Below are positions 24,501 to 36,100 of a DNA stretch of 64,000 bases, piece by piece; positions within the stretch are counted from its first letter, which is position 1, and each line of letters opens with the position of its first letter. A program made the position numbers and the translations under genes. The notes beneath the pieces were generated by a model. The model was given only the letters and a program-made list of their open reading frames with translations. It was not told where the DNA came from and made no database searches. Origin of the DNA: Pezizomycotina sp. ARF18 (Eukaryota; Ascomycota); contig AZLU01000004.1 in assembly GCA_002224055.1 (NCBI GenBank), positions 449,405-513,404 on the forward strand, in the 5' to 3' direction.

Positions 24501-26160
24501 AAAGTGATATTTGGGGTCGTATCGTGCGGGGTTGATCCTAAGCCTCGAGAAGATTCGCCCGAAGACTCCATGAACCTGCCGATATCTTAAACGCGCAAAA
24601 GGCCCTTTAGCTATATTTGATTGAACGGGAAATGGAAGTAAGGCTACAACAGATTAGCTAAAGAAAAATTGCGAAGAAATTTCAGTTGTAAACGTAGGGC
24701 AACTGTGCCGTTTCCCTGCTCTGTGAATCCTGCATTAGAAGTAAAAGTCAGGGCCAGGAACATGATAACGCATGCGCTCACAAACACTTGTCAAATTTGC
24801 AAGCGGGTACCTTGCAATAGTGGACGACTTGGTGTCCTGCGTAAGTACCTGTTTGGCTTAAATTTTTTTTTTTTGCCAAGGTGGTGCCATGGAGTATCTG
24901 CTTGCTCAAAGAGAGCAAGTAATAAGGCTTGCTATACAACACGATTCAAAGAAAACGTCGTAGTATCGGTCCTTAGGGCGGGTTAGTCCTAAGGAACTAA
25001 GATAAAGAGCGACGGGATGCACGTCAGCAATACATCCACCAATGAATCGTTAGTAGAAAATAGTAAGTATATTCTCTATCCTCCACACGCTTTACCTGCC
25101 TCGTCGAGCCTGTTAACTAAAAAACGCCCTCGCCTGTATGACTGACTTTTTTCTGTTGGAGGCTTTCGGGTTTTAGGTGCTTGGTAGATGTATATTTTGG
25201 CATGCAATGCCCTCTGTAATTCGCTTCGATCCGGTGAACAAGAGCCCCACGCTAATATAGAAAAGCGACCACACCTCTTTATCACTGCAGATCGATACAG
25301 AAAACACGAGCCAATGATAAGCAAAGTCTGGTGGAGAAAGTGGAGAATAACTCCCAACCTCCACCTAAAGGTAAATAAATAATAATATTCATATTTTTTC
25401 CTTACTCGTAATAGTGCATACAGCAATGATAAGAGTGGTTGCGCCGGGGAGTCTCGGAGAACCACCACCATTCCCCGTTATTATTTAGATCTTTTTTTCA
25501 CTATCGTGGTGGATTATTTACTGTATGGAATTCAAGCAGCCCACCCTAGGATTAAAAATATCAGTAGTCTTTCTTTCCTTTTTTCCTTTTAGTCGTGTAT
25601 TATTCCTCTGAGTGTTAAGATTTTTTGTTTCAACACCATCGGTACCCACTCACCAACTGTGGAGCTGACGCAAATATGAACAACCTCCTAACCAAAGGAG
25701 CAGGCGAGAACTAAAAATCAATAATACCTAATGTCGGATATGGCGTGCGGAGTTTCGTGGCAAATTCTAAACCCTTAGATAGGTGTTTCCTATTTACACT
25801 ATTATATGGTCAATGACCGTAATATATCCTTATTCATGTCGGCTGATAGCTTTCGCTTCCCGCAAAAGTATAGTCGACTGCAACGAACAAGTGAAAATAG
25901 CGAACCCAAAAAGAATCCAGCTTATCGTATCAATTCAATGAGGAGGTTGAAGACTTACATGGATTAATTGTAAATCCCGGAAGGGAATTTCCTCTTGGTG
26001 GCATCGTTGTTTGGACGTGTATTAGCTAACCCGTACACCCTACTCGAGTATATCCTGACATTAACCTTAAAGAGTAGTTATAATTGATTCTGTTATTTTA
26101 AGTTATTAGCGTCAGCGTATTGTTATTATCACGTTTTTCCCTTATTGTTCTCTTTTCACA
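20250..26160. other. Gene-poor stretch with many A/T homopolymers
   Basis: Long homopolymers recur: A run then G8 at 20275-20300, A27 near 21961-21987, A near 22141-22155, T about 23 near 22413-22439, and A near 22800-22828. No gene could be named. The longest frames are 182 codons on the minus strand (23490-24038) and about 105-130 codons near 24.2-25.5 kb on both strands. They show no domain, and neither strand is clearly the coding one. Two perfect 7-bp hairpins lie at 24901-24919 and about 24,970-24,995. The last 500 bp is CT-rich and may be the leader of the MFS gene. Confidence 0.45.
21507..21538. repeat. (AC)n microsatellite
   Basis: About sixteen uninterrupted AC dinucleotides, then CACACAC after a single CC, next to purine-rich A/G sequence. 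Confidence 0.95.
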
Positions 26161-26455
26161 TTCTTAGTTTTGATCTGTCTGTTTCTTTCCTTTTCCTTCT
26201 GCTGTTTATTTCTTATTTTTCTTCTAGTGCACACACCTCTTCTCCACCTCTGCATTACGCCCCTCGTTAATACCAATTACGTATTGGAACCCAGCTTGTT
26301 GGATGCTTCCGTATTGTTCATGGTAATAACTTCAACGAGATTTCGATATCCAATGTCTGCGTATCGTCAACGAAGAAGGTCGTATAGAAATTAGCTCGGA
26401 CTTGAGCTTGTCCTTAGGGATATATTAGGTCTAGGAGGAAGGTCTGCGGAGCCCG

Positions 26456-28761
26456 ATGGCGAATGCTCCTGCCGGCTCACCATCTGGGCACCACCGTCCC
26501 CGCCACGGGAAGGAGAGCTAATGATCAAGGTCGGAGGGTCAACAGCGGGCCGGATGATGAAGATGATAATGATGACCCGACAATGTTCACAATGCCCCTC
26601 TCTGGTCCCTCGCAGTCCTCTTTTGGTCTTTCCGTGCACGTCCCATCGAGATACCGCGAGGAAAGGGCGTCTCAATCGAGGTCTTCTGTTTCCTCGATGT
26701 CATCTTCCGAGACGTCCCTGAACGCGGCCGCTTCCGAACCGTACCATGAGGGTATCGACGGTCTGCATACCGCGAGCAGCGGCAGCGCAATCGGGAGGAA
26801 GTGGCGGCACGCGAAATGATAGCCAGGGAAAGGGACCGGAAACGTGCGCAGCGGGAGGCCGAGATGCGGGAATTCAACCAATACTTCGGGCAAGGAGCTG
26901 GTGCAGGCCAGGAGCGTGAGTCGCAAGCACGCGTTCACCGTGGCGGGATCGAACCGGAGGATTACGACGAGGATGAGGAATATCTCGAAGAATTTGAAAG
27001 GATACGGCGGAAGAGTCAGATGCCTGCAGCGTCTCTGTCTGCGTATAACAGGCAGTCCGTAATAATAGACGCTACGCCCAGGCCCCGAGGGTCTTCTCCG
27101 ACGACGCCAGAGTCATCCCGGAGGATACGGATGATTTTGAAAGACGCTCGAGGCGGCTACCATCAACCTCGGAAAAGGCAAATAGTTTGCTGGTAGGAAC
27201 CACCGGTAGTTCGGGAGGAGCTTCAGCGAAAACGTTTAGCAGATTCATACAGGACTTAAGAAGGGAAAAGGGGGACAGCTTAGGAACTGGGACTACAGTA
27301 ATTGCCCGCGGAATTTCCTCACCAAGCGGATCGGCTGCTGACTTCGAACAGGAGCAGCCTATAATACATTTCCCAGATGGTGGCCTAACAGCCTGGTTGC
27401 AAGTCGTTGCAGGATTTCTTCTCCTGTTCAATTCTTGTGAGTCCCATTTCGTTTCGTCGTAAAGAAGATGAGGGATCTTAGTCATGGATAACCCAGTGAT
27501 TGAAGGCGCGTATATTGCAATTATAGGGTATTGTCATTTCCTTCGGGCCTTTTCAAACTTATTACGCCGCTTGAAACCCCATCCACTCGCATCGCAATCT
27601 GCAATCTCGTTGATTGGCAGTTTCCAATCCTTTTTGCTTCTCGCCGTGAGCGGAATAAGCGGAAGATTATTCGACGCCGGCCACTGCTACTCGACGTTGC
27701 TGGTCGGCGAGGCGCTCTTGATTGCTGGATTATTTGCTACCGCATGGTGTGGTTTAGTCTATTGGAAGATCCTGATCTGCCAGGGCATCGTGTGTGGCTT
27801 CGGGATGGACTTCTCTTCGTACCCTCGGTCGCTGTAATCGCGATGTATTTCCAAAGGAAAAAGGCTCTGGCGATGGGTGTAGTCGCCGCGGGAAGTAGCT
27901 TCGGAGGCGTCGTTTATTATCATGACAAGGGAGCTCATCGCCAAGTTGGGATTCTCGAAAGCCATCTCCATTGTTGCGTGCCTTGCTTTCTTCACGCTCA
28001 CTACTGCGACAATCCTTCTACGACCCCGCAAGGATATTCCTCCAAGAAAAGGGGGCCCATTTCTGCAACTTGCAGCTTTTAAAGAGCCAACGTATACGTT
28101 CTATACGTTAGGAATGTGGGCCGTCTTCCTCGCCATGTACACACCCTTTTATTACGTGAAGAGTGGGCTAACCGAAAGGATTTGATCATAATCCTAAGCA
28201 TGGGGCTTCAGGACGTTTTATCTGATTAGTATTATGAATGGGAGCAGTACTATGGGCCGAATCTTGCCTAATTTCCTCGCGGACCGGTAAGCAATTTTTG
28301 TCCATTGATTCTTCAAAAAAGAAGGAAAAAAACATTACGGAAAGCATTGGAACTTACTAATAACCTCCTTTTTTAGAGTTGGTGCTGTAAACATGCAATT
28401 CCCTACAATCCTGATTTCTGGCATACTCGTCCTCTGCTGGCTCGCAATAGAATCCTTCGGCGGTATTGTCGTATTTGTCATCCTGTACGGCTTCTTTTCA
28501 GGTGCCTTCATAGCCCTTCCTCCTGCTGCCGTGGTCTCTATTTCTCCCGACATAAGATTTGTGGGAATCAGGATGGGAATGATGTTCTCTATCGGCGGTT
28601 GGAAGTCTGATAGGAACCCCCATCGCCGGTGCGCTTGTCGAACGGCAAGGTGTGGGCTCGACGCTGCCAGGATCTGGTCCGGCTGCGTCCTGCTTCTCGG
28701 CGCTACCTTTGTCCTGGCTGCAAGGATTGCAAAAGTGGGCTTCGCTTCAGGGAAGATATGA
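26456..28761 (+). CDS. MFS transporter, monocarboxylate-permease (MCT) type, frame-broken
   Basis: A membrane carrier of the major facilitator superfamily, fungal monocarboxylate-porter type, probably in the plasma membrane; the substrate cannot be read. Diagnostic pieces in order: FPDGGLTAWLQVVAGFLLLF (TM1); ISFGAFQTYY; SLIGSFQSFLLLAVSG; GRLFDAGHCYSTLLVGEALL; LFVPSVAVIAMYFQRKKALA with MGVVAAGSSFGGVVY; LQLAAFKEPTYTFYTLG; LPNFLADR/VGAVNMQFP; and IGTPIAGALVERQG. Introns fit at 27437-27526 and 28287-28376, the latter joining LADR to VGAV exactly and containing TTACTAAT. Before TM1 lie about 300 unusual residues: acidic (GPDDEDDNDDP), Ser-rich, then a charged helix (REMIARERDRKRAQREAEMR) and DYDEDEEYLEEFERIRRK, presumably cytosolic. 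The start is the ATG before MANAPAGSPSGHH. Seven or more frame changes with conserved residues argue for sequencing indels rather than ancient decay. Confidence 0.75.
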
Positions 28762-28948
28762 CCGAAGAAGCATGCTGTCGTACTCTCTTCGCCCTTTTTC
28801 CCCGGGTTGCAAGACGTCCGTTTCATTTCGTCGAACAATCCCGATCACTTTTCGAGTCCGTCTGCGATAATAAAGAAAGAATGAGCCCCAAAGTCTTTCG
28901 GAAACGTTACCACTGTTTGTTCTATTTTTTTTTTTTTTGCTTCTTTCG

Positions 28949-29671
28949 TTACATTTCGTTGGCGGGCTGCATATACATCGGTTCCTGGAGTTGTTCTAAA
29001 CCTGGTGCTTTGGTTAATTGTCGGTTTATTCTTTGTTTTATATCCTTCTGTTCTTTTTCCTGCATTTCCAACTTATACTCACCTCTTGGGCCTTCCATCA
29101 TCATCATGAGTTCCCTTTGTATCACCAAACCCCTCTTCGTCCTCCGTCCTCTCCCAACTTCATCCGTTCTTCCTCCAATCATTTCCCTAATTCCTTCTTC
29201 ATCCCCTTCCCTTAATTCCCCTTCTTCAATGTCCTCTCGTATTCTTCCTGGCTCTTCAAGTCTGTTTTGAGATTGTAAAGTAGAGAAAGGTGGCGTTGTA
29301 TGCTGTAGTACGGGCTCGCACTGGCTGAACGGAGCTGGAGACGTTTTGAAGATGGTAGTTGTTGACTCTCTGACCAAAAGTTATACTCACCTCTTGGGCC
29401 TTCCATCATCATCATGAGTTCCCTTTGTATCACCAAACCCCTCTTCGTCTCCTCGTCCTCTCCCAACTTCATCCGTTCTTCCTCCAATCATCCCCTTCCC
29501 TAATTCCCCCTTCTTCAATGTCTTCTTCAATGTCTCGTATTCTTCCTGGCTCTTCAAGTCTGTTTTGAGATTGTAAAGTAGAGAAAGGTGGCGTTGTATG
29601 CTGTAGTACGGGCTCGCACTGCTGAAGGAGCTGGAGACGTTTTGAAGATGGTAGTTGTTGACCTCGACCAA
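28949..29671 (-). CDS. Charged coiled-coil-like protein, unrecognised
   Basis: Convergent to the MFS gene. Minus-strand readings include SPYYSIQRHLSLLYNLK with TDLKSQEEYE, then EEGELREGDEEGIREMI, GLVIQRELMMMMEGPRGEY, and EMQEKEQKDIKQRINRQ ending EPMYMQPANEM at 28949. The peptide is strongly charged with a four-methionine run and helical spacing. The segment from the RHLSLLYN block to the EGPRGEY block appears twice because the DNA is tandemly duplicated (29073-29674), and each copy is read in a slightly different frame pattern. I do not recognise the family. If the duplication is an assembly error the real gene has only one copy of this segment. The 5' end is not determined and may lie in an upstream exon. 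Confidence 0.45.
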
Positions 29672-29674
29672 AAG
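29073..29674. repeat. Abutting tandem duplication, about 300 bp x 2
   Basis: Copy 1 is 29073-29380 and copy 2 is 29381-29674, with no spacer. They start with TTATACTCACCTCTTGGGCC and end with GACCAAAAG. Differences are nearly all short gains and losses within CT-rich runs, with few or no clear substitutions. That pattern suits an assembly artefact or a very recent duplication. Confidence 0.9.
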
Positions 29675-30230
29675 TCGTGGTGGTTTTTATTATTCCTTCG
29701 CTTCGTCACCACGAATAATTACCGACGAGAACAAATAAATAAATAATAAAATAATAGGCATAAATAATATAAATAATATTATATAGTCAAAACCATGTCG
29801 GCTACTGCTTAATACGACTTTAACCACATATCTTTATTCAACTCCATAATACTACGACAACAAGGAGGGAGAGAAGATACAGCTAAGTAGCTCCTAAGTA
29901 GCTTCAGAGCTCGAAGGTCGTGCACGATAAACGCGTGTGGCGCTATATCACGTGATAACTGTGGCTCAACCGTAGATATATGTGGCGCAGGTTTTCTACC
30001 AGCAAATTTTACGCATTTTCTTTTAGTCCTCCTTTAAAGTCCCAATCACAATTAACCCGGGCCCCTTCACTGCCGTCTTCGACCAACCCCCCCCCCCACA
30101 CTTTTTATTTTTTTTTTAACCACCTAACTTGATTTTCTCGACATCATTTTCTCTAGCAATTAATAATAGAACACCCCCCCCATTTATTTATATTATTTAC
30201 TCTCTTCCTTTTCTTACGAACCCTCATAAG

Positions 30231-30358
30231 CGCTTCATTTGTCTTTCAAAAATTTTCACCGTCAGGCCGCCTATCTTCTCGAGGACGTTGTCGCTGCTCA
30301 CTTCTCTCCCGAAACGTCTCCCACCTCTAGGCTCTTGCACTTTCAAGATTCTCGCCAT
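30231..30358 (-). CDS. Possible small exon, minus strand
   Basis: The frame reads MARILKVQEPRGGRRFGREV, SSDNVLEKIGGLTV, then KIFERQMKRL and a stop. It is immediately preceded on its strand by TTGGTGCTCAG, a plausible splice acceptor. It is basic and coding-like but short. It could be an upstream exon of the minus-strand gene at 28.9-29.7 kb or a remnant divergent from the RNase H gene. No family recognised. Confidence 0.25.
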
Positions 30359-30544
30359 CTGAGCACCAAGAAACGAGGTACATGTTAAAACATTGATAGC
30401 GGTAGAGGACTTAACGATAACCATTGAAGCGGATGCGGGTAAGAGTAAAGGACGAGGGAAAAACGACAAAAACAACAACAACACGACGAGCTAGATCTCG
30501 AAGAGCTATACGCACGGTTACCGGAGCTCATCCTCACTTGCGGG

Positions 30545-31956
30545 AACATGCAGCCCGAAACGCAAGAGGACTAACGAGGTCAAGTACTACGCCGTCAGTG
30601 CGGCAGGAAACCGGCGTTTACGAAGTCTGGGCGCAGTGTTTGGAGCAGATTTCAGGGTTCAAAGGAGCGCAGTGTACGAAAAACCACTCGTGGTTTTATT
30701 TCTTTTACGAGGCATTTTTATTTCTTTAGCGCAAGAGCCGCCGTGTGGGTTTTTTTAAAACTAACCGAGACAACCTCTTTATCTCGTATTTCGCTCTCCA
30801 ATTTTTTCTGGTTCAAACTACAGTTAAATCCTTCCCAAGCCGCGAAGATGCAGAGTCCTACATATCCGGCCACGACCCTTCGGAAGACCCTACATCGCCG
30901 TCTTACGCACCCAAGTTCTACGGAGTCCGCAGTGGCAAGGTTCCCGGAGTCACACGTCGTGGAAGAAGCACAAGCCCAGGTGACCGGCGTCCAGAAACCC
31001 AAATATAAGCACTTCACAACGCGCGAGGAAGCCGAAGCTTTTGTCAATGGTTCCGACGAAGATGACGGTACGGAACCCTCCTCTCGCAGGAGGAAGTCGT
31101 CTACTAACACTAGTGCGGCTGAAGCTGCTGCTGCCGCGGTTGCTAACGACACCTCCCGTTAAGAACGGCAGAGGAGGCCGAGAAAAGTAGTTGCGCCGCC
31201 GGTCGAGCCGGTTGCCGATACGACCGCGAGACGAGATCGAGATTATAGCTCCGACGACGAGATCTGGGAGGCGGTGGAGCGAAGGTCAACGGGCAGACGA
31301 AGAGGCTCGAAGTTAAACCGAAGGAAGCTGCGAGCCAGAAGGTCTGCCGGTACTTAAGATAACACGGACGGTAGCGCGCTAGGAAATGTGGAAGAATCGG
31401 CGCGGCGGGTGTTGGTGTCTGGTTCGGCGACGGAGACGAACGGTAAAACCTGCCGTTGCATTTTTTTCTTGGCAAGATTGATTAAATTTGGCTAATCCAA
31501 GTTTTCAAAACAGCAATGTCTCTGAACCCCTGCTCGGTCTAAACCTACCAACAACAGAGCAGAACCACAGGCGATCAACCGCGCCCATCGAGATCGCACC
31601 AGAACACAGGGAAGTTCTCATCTACACCGACAGCAAGTTTCGATCAACGCGTCACGGAATGGCATAAAAAGTGGGCTCGCAGCGGTTGGAGACGTCGACC
31701 GGGAAACCGGTCGAGAACCAGGACCTTATCGAGGAGATATGGACCGGATAGAGTCGAGGAGGTCAAAATTTGCCGTCGCGACGAACTTTGAATGGTGGAA
31801 GGCCACAGGGGCCACAGGGGTACGTTCTGTGCTTTCTTCCTTGCCGCTCATGCGTCCGTATCTACAAAGAGCGAGTGAACTTACGAATATCGCGACAACA
31901 GGAACGAGGAGGCAGACCGCCTCGCCGTCGCCGGCGCCTACCGATCGAATTACTAA
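30545..31956 (+). CDS. Ribonuclease H1 with two N-terminal RNA-DNA hybrid-binding domains (frame-broken)
   Basis: RNase H1 cuts RNA in RNA-DNA hybrids in nucleus or mitochondria. Two hybrid-binding (Cauli_VI/RHBD) domains are visible. The first reads KRTNEVKYYAVSAG, GVYEVWAQCLEQISGFKGAQ, and, across an intron at 30674-30823, FKSFPSREDAESYISG. The second reads APKFYGVRSGKVPGV, EEAQAQVTGVQKPKYKHF and TTREEAEAFVNGS. The catalytic domain follows after a disordered linker: DNTDGSALGN (about 31,358), AAGVGVWFGDGDER, an intron starting near 31,442, TNNRAEPQAINRA (about 31,547), LIYTDSKF (about 31,620), a W-x-K stretch, an intron at 31820-31901, and NEEADRLAVAGAYRSNY ending at 31956. The four metal-binding acids (D, E, D, D) are all present. 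The extreme N-terminus and start are uncertain. Four or more frame changes break the model, although catalytic motifs are intact. Confidence 0.8.
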
Positions 31957-33120
31957 AAAAATTGCTTTCTACAATAATCGCGCCTTGATATCCTCTTATA
32001 CCTTTTTCTATATCTCTACTAGCACCTGAGACACCATCCTTTCCGTAGTTGTTTTCCTTTATCTTAATAATAATGTCGAATACCTCGATTCACTATCAGG
32101 GGATGTTCTTTCTTTTTCTTTTTCTTTTTCTTTTTCTTTATTTGATTTCTTTTAATTTTTATCCCTACCTACATAATTATTATTGGACACGTTCCTCCCT
32201 TATTCCTAGAAGGAAGCATACGAATAGGAGCTTGGGATTCACTTTTTTTTTTTTCTTTCACGGTTTGCTGATTATTATATTACTGTTATTAACCAACCTA
32301 TCATCGAAATGCTGTTCTCTCTTAACTCTTGGGGCTTATATTTGTACGACTCTATTTTTAATTCCTCAACAATCTTTAATTATCATCGTTACTACTCTTT
32401 TTCCTTTCCCCCCTTTCTTTCCCCTCACAGGCTTTCCCGTAACCTCTTTATCATCATCTTCGCCCGGTGCGAGGGCATTAGCTCTCTTGCCTTTTCCCCC
32501 CTAATTCCCGCACTTATTTGTAGATGTTATGAAGAATTGGGGCTTCCTTTTGCCGAGAAAGTCTATCACCTATCTCTATCGCTGGTATTCTAGGCTGGCA
32601 GTGCCGGATATAGTTAGAATACAGGATCAAATGAAAAATTTCCAGAAATTATACCAATCGGGCTCTTCAGCTAGGTGCCATGCAAGTTATATGCGAACTG
32701 GAGGAGGACAAGGAATATTTGAGGTAGCTCGTGTCATTTGTTCAAAAAAGGTTCTGATCGATTCTATACGCCTCTGATGTTTCTAATCTAATATATCTAG
32801 AGCGTAATCTTCTGAAGATGGAAGAAGTTCTAAAAGGGTTGCTTTGTATGACTTGTTTGGCCATGCAGATTGTGTCAGATGCAGATACGTTCATTATGCC
32901 AAAGGTTGGCTTCTCCTGACAAGATACGGTAATTATACTGATGGATTGCTTATACTTATCCTGACAACGGTGCGATAATTCTAGTAATAAGTATCTGTCG
33001 ACCTTTCCCCAGTTCCTTTCATCTAGTAGAATCGTCGGGTAAATGACGAGAGCCATGGAAGTTGGGATCGTTTTCGTGAATATGTCTATCAACCAGGGCA
33101 GATCTCCGTTGTCGGGCAAA
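31957..33120. other. 3' flank of the RNase H1 gene, no further gene
   Basis: T- and CT-rich sequence extends to about 32,500 and includes a TTTTTC hexanucleotide array at about 32,107-32,141. Frames at 32529-32777 (+) and 32742-33119 (-) have no recognised domain and are not called. Confidence 0.5.
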
Positions 33121-36100
33121 TATTACGCCCTTCCAGTGGAAATTGAAGTGATTTATACGATGTTGTCCAGAGGGTTGCTGGATGTGTCATATAGCTTGCC
33201 TGTCTAGCACCCTAACTTGAGGTGAATCTGACGTACATGCTGTCGATGAAACGCTTAAGCTTCGTGTGGGTAGTTGATGCTCTGTGCTTTTTATAAGACG
33301 GGATAAAGAAGAGGAGCTTCTTGGAATTTTAATAGCTTGACTTCTTAATTCCCGTGTTCCTCGAGTTATCGGAATCGAATATATTGTTCCGGCGTAGATG
33401 GAGATTCTTTTTCGGTTATCTGTTTTATTGTAAACGGCTGGTGCGTAATGCGTCGAATGCTGCTATGAATATCGTGGAGCGTATCGAAGTGTGCCAGTTA
33501 CTCTTCAACGTCTTCGTCGGTTTATCACTATACCGGCAAATTTGCGGCTGTTATGTTTCTAAACTGATACCGGTTAACATGAGCATATCCGACATTCTGT
33601 TTCTTCACGAACTATCCTTCCCTGTCTGGTCGCAGAAGTTAAAGGACGTTGAAAATATCGAGTTCCCGATAAAATTAATATCGTTAATTGGCGCGTGGGC
33701 GTAGATATTAGTAGTCAAGAGAGCGATATCGTTTGAGTGTCGAGTACTTAGACTCCCTATAGTGGGATATGCTGCTTGGTTCGTTGCGATTAAGGATCGT
33801 AGATGTGATTAAACGGAGAGTCTTTGTTATCGATGTGCGGAGGAGCACGTTAGAAGGCTTTGGGAAGGCCCGTAGGAAGGTATAATTTCTTCCGGGGCTG
33901 TAGGCGTTCAAGCAAGACTTAATATCAGTGAGCTTCTGCATCACTGAAGTATTCGTGAAGGATGAAGCTTCTACATGCAGGTGGATCCCTCTTTTTACCG
34001 GTTTTGTTATAAATAAACAGACGGCAATGATTTAGTTCATATCATACGCTCGAGACATAACTTGAATATATTTTGGTTCAAGTTGGAAGTCCTATGCGGC
34101 GTTCGTTCGGACGCTCGTATGGCTAGATTATACAGAAGTCTGCTAATATCATCAACCGCTTCGAAGTAGTTTATCCTCGAAGTTGCGCAGGTTTGTCGTG
34201 GTAACCTATGTTGCTTTTCGATTTCGTTCAGCTTTTTTTGACTACTAGTATCTTCGATTTAGCATCCTTTTCCAGAGGTGGTCAAGAATCCACTAGGTCA
34301 GCTGGATTCCATTCTGGCGGTCTTTCCGGAACTATCGTAACCGCGGATTAGGACCTTGCGTTGTCAGTCATACCATGCTGATTATAACGGGAGGTGAGTT
34401 GCCAGCCCGGCAGGCTTTCTTGTAAATTGAATCGATATCGTAGTCATTGAGGAACCTTTGCGTCTTTTACGAACTTTTAGGCTAGCATTGCTGAAACGTG
34501 CGTAACAGAAGGTCGAGGTTTACATAATTCTGCGTTGATTTATTTTTTAGTGTGGCTCACAGGATTGCTTATGCGGGGATATAGATCCTGAGAATTCCTA
34601 GCTGGTCAAAATCCTTTCTTCCGCTATCAAAAGAGCCGATTCGTTATCTAGATTATCGTATGCTCGTGTGCGCGTGCAAGGGCCGAGCAGGATGTGTTTG
34701 AGAACGACTTCAGCTTCGCGTTTATATGGAAAGCTGCGACTAAAGTTTGAATGAGTCTTATAAGATTCGGTTTCCGGTATTTCTACCTAAGTAGTATACG
34801 AATCAGGTGGATGAATCGCCATTATCATGTCCCAACTTTTGGGTTATTTCTATTGATAGTGCCTTCTTTTGTTGCGCTTTTTCCTCTCTAAGGCTTCATT
34901 ATAATTCTCACACCTGTTATTCTTCGCTTAACAAGGTTGGGGGTCGAATAATACGTTCATGGCGAATCGTAGTATCCTGAGGGGCATAAGATTGTGTAAT
35001 CTTCGAAATGGATCTCACAACTAATGCTCACCTCGTAAAATGCGCGACGGAATATGAGAAGAACCGGATTTCCCTTAAAAATAGTAAGTTATAGAATTTC
35101 CTCCAAGCGAAACAGATCGTCTAGTTTATACTGATTGCGGTCATTCTCATATTTTGCTGTCCCGATAGGGTAGCACCTCTATCAGCTGTCGGCTCCCAAC
35201 CATTCGAGGATAGCATCCGGCTTTATACATATGTAAAAATACGTCCGGCACTCCTTCCAAATTCATTCAGATATATTTCGCCTGGCATAAACTCCCTGGA
35301 ACGCAAAAAGCATACTAAGCTGCCAAAATAGGGACGCAAATATCAAGAGGGTATCGGAAGCTTCTGGCTAGTTTCCTATTCCACGACTGAGCACTCTTCA
35401 TTTCGAAATTTTGACATTCAGTTCAATTACTCTAGCCCGAAATTTATCAATTATCCTGGTATTTCGTAAAACGAAGGTCTATAGCATCTTCGAAGCTCAT
35501 CAAGGCGCGCCCTAGACGCGATTATCATAGAGGGCGATACGGAATGATTTCGTATTCACATTAGTCATAACATGTTCGCAACTGCGGAAAATGCCCTTCA
35601 GTTATCTTCGGTAAGTTCTTGCGGGCAGAAATGCGGACACATTTGAAGGGTTTTGATCCAGCATGTAGTGGTTTGAATCGGAGTCTTGAGCAGAATACAT
35701 TCCAATTATGACCGCGTGCTTTGTTCAGGGCCACTTTAGCTGTAATGCTCAGGACCTGTTAGTGCTTGTCGTAAAATGTTACGATGGATCGTTGCAATAT
35801 GGTGATTTATTGAGGCGTTCTTCAGTTCCGTAATCGGGTTGGATCACCAAAGTTTGATCTGTCCTCAGTACTGGGGTCCTGTTGAGTGCATATAAATGTT
35901 ACGGCGGTGTTTTCACTGGTTGAATTCGGTGTAACTTGATTATGTGCCGTTCTTTTGATAAATTCATGTCGCAGCACAAGCTACACGCGACGACCAAAAC
36001 TAAGAGCCAAATTCCTGGATATTAGAATTCAAATCGATCTAGTATAAAATTTCAGCGCAGCAGAATAGATATCGGGCGTTGCGATCCTACGGCTAAAAGC

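Noticed and set aside
24901-24995. Two perfect 7-bp hairpins (CTTGCTC/GAGCAAG and TCCTTAG/CTAAGGA)
   Set aside because: Short stems of this size are expected by chance over 64 kb, and no neighbouring gene end or RNA feature uses them.
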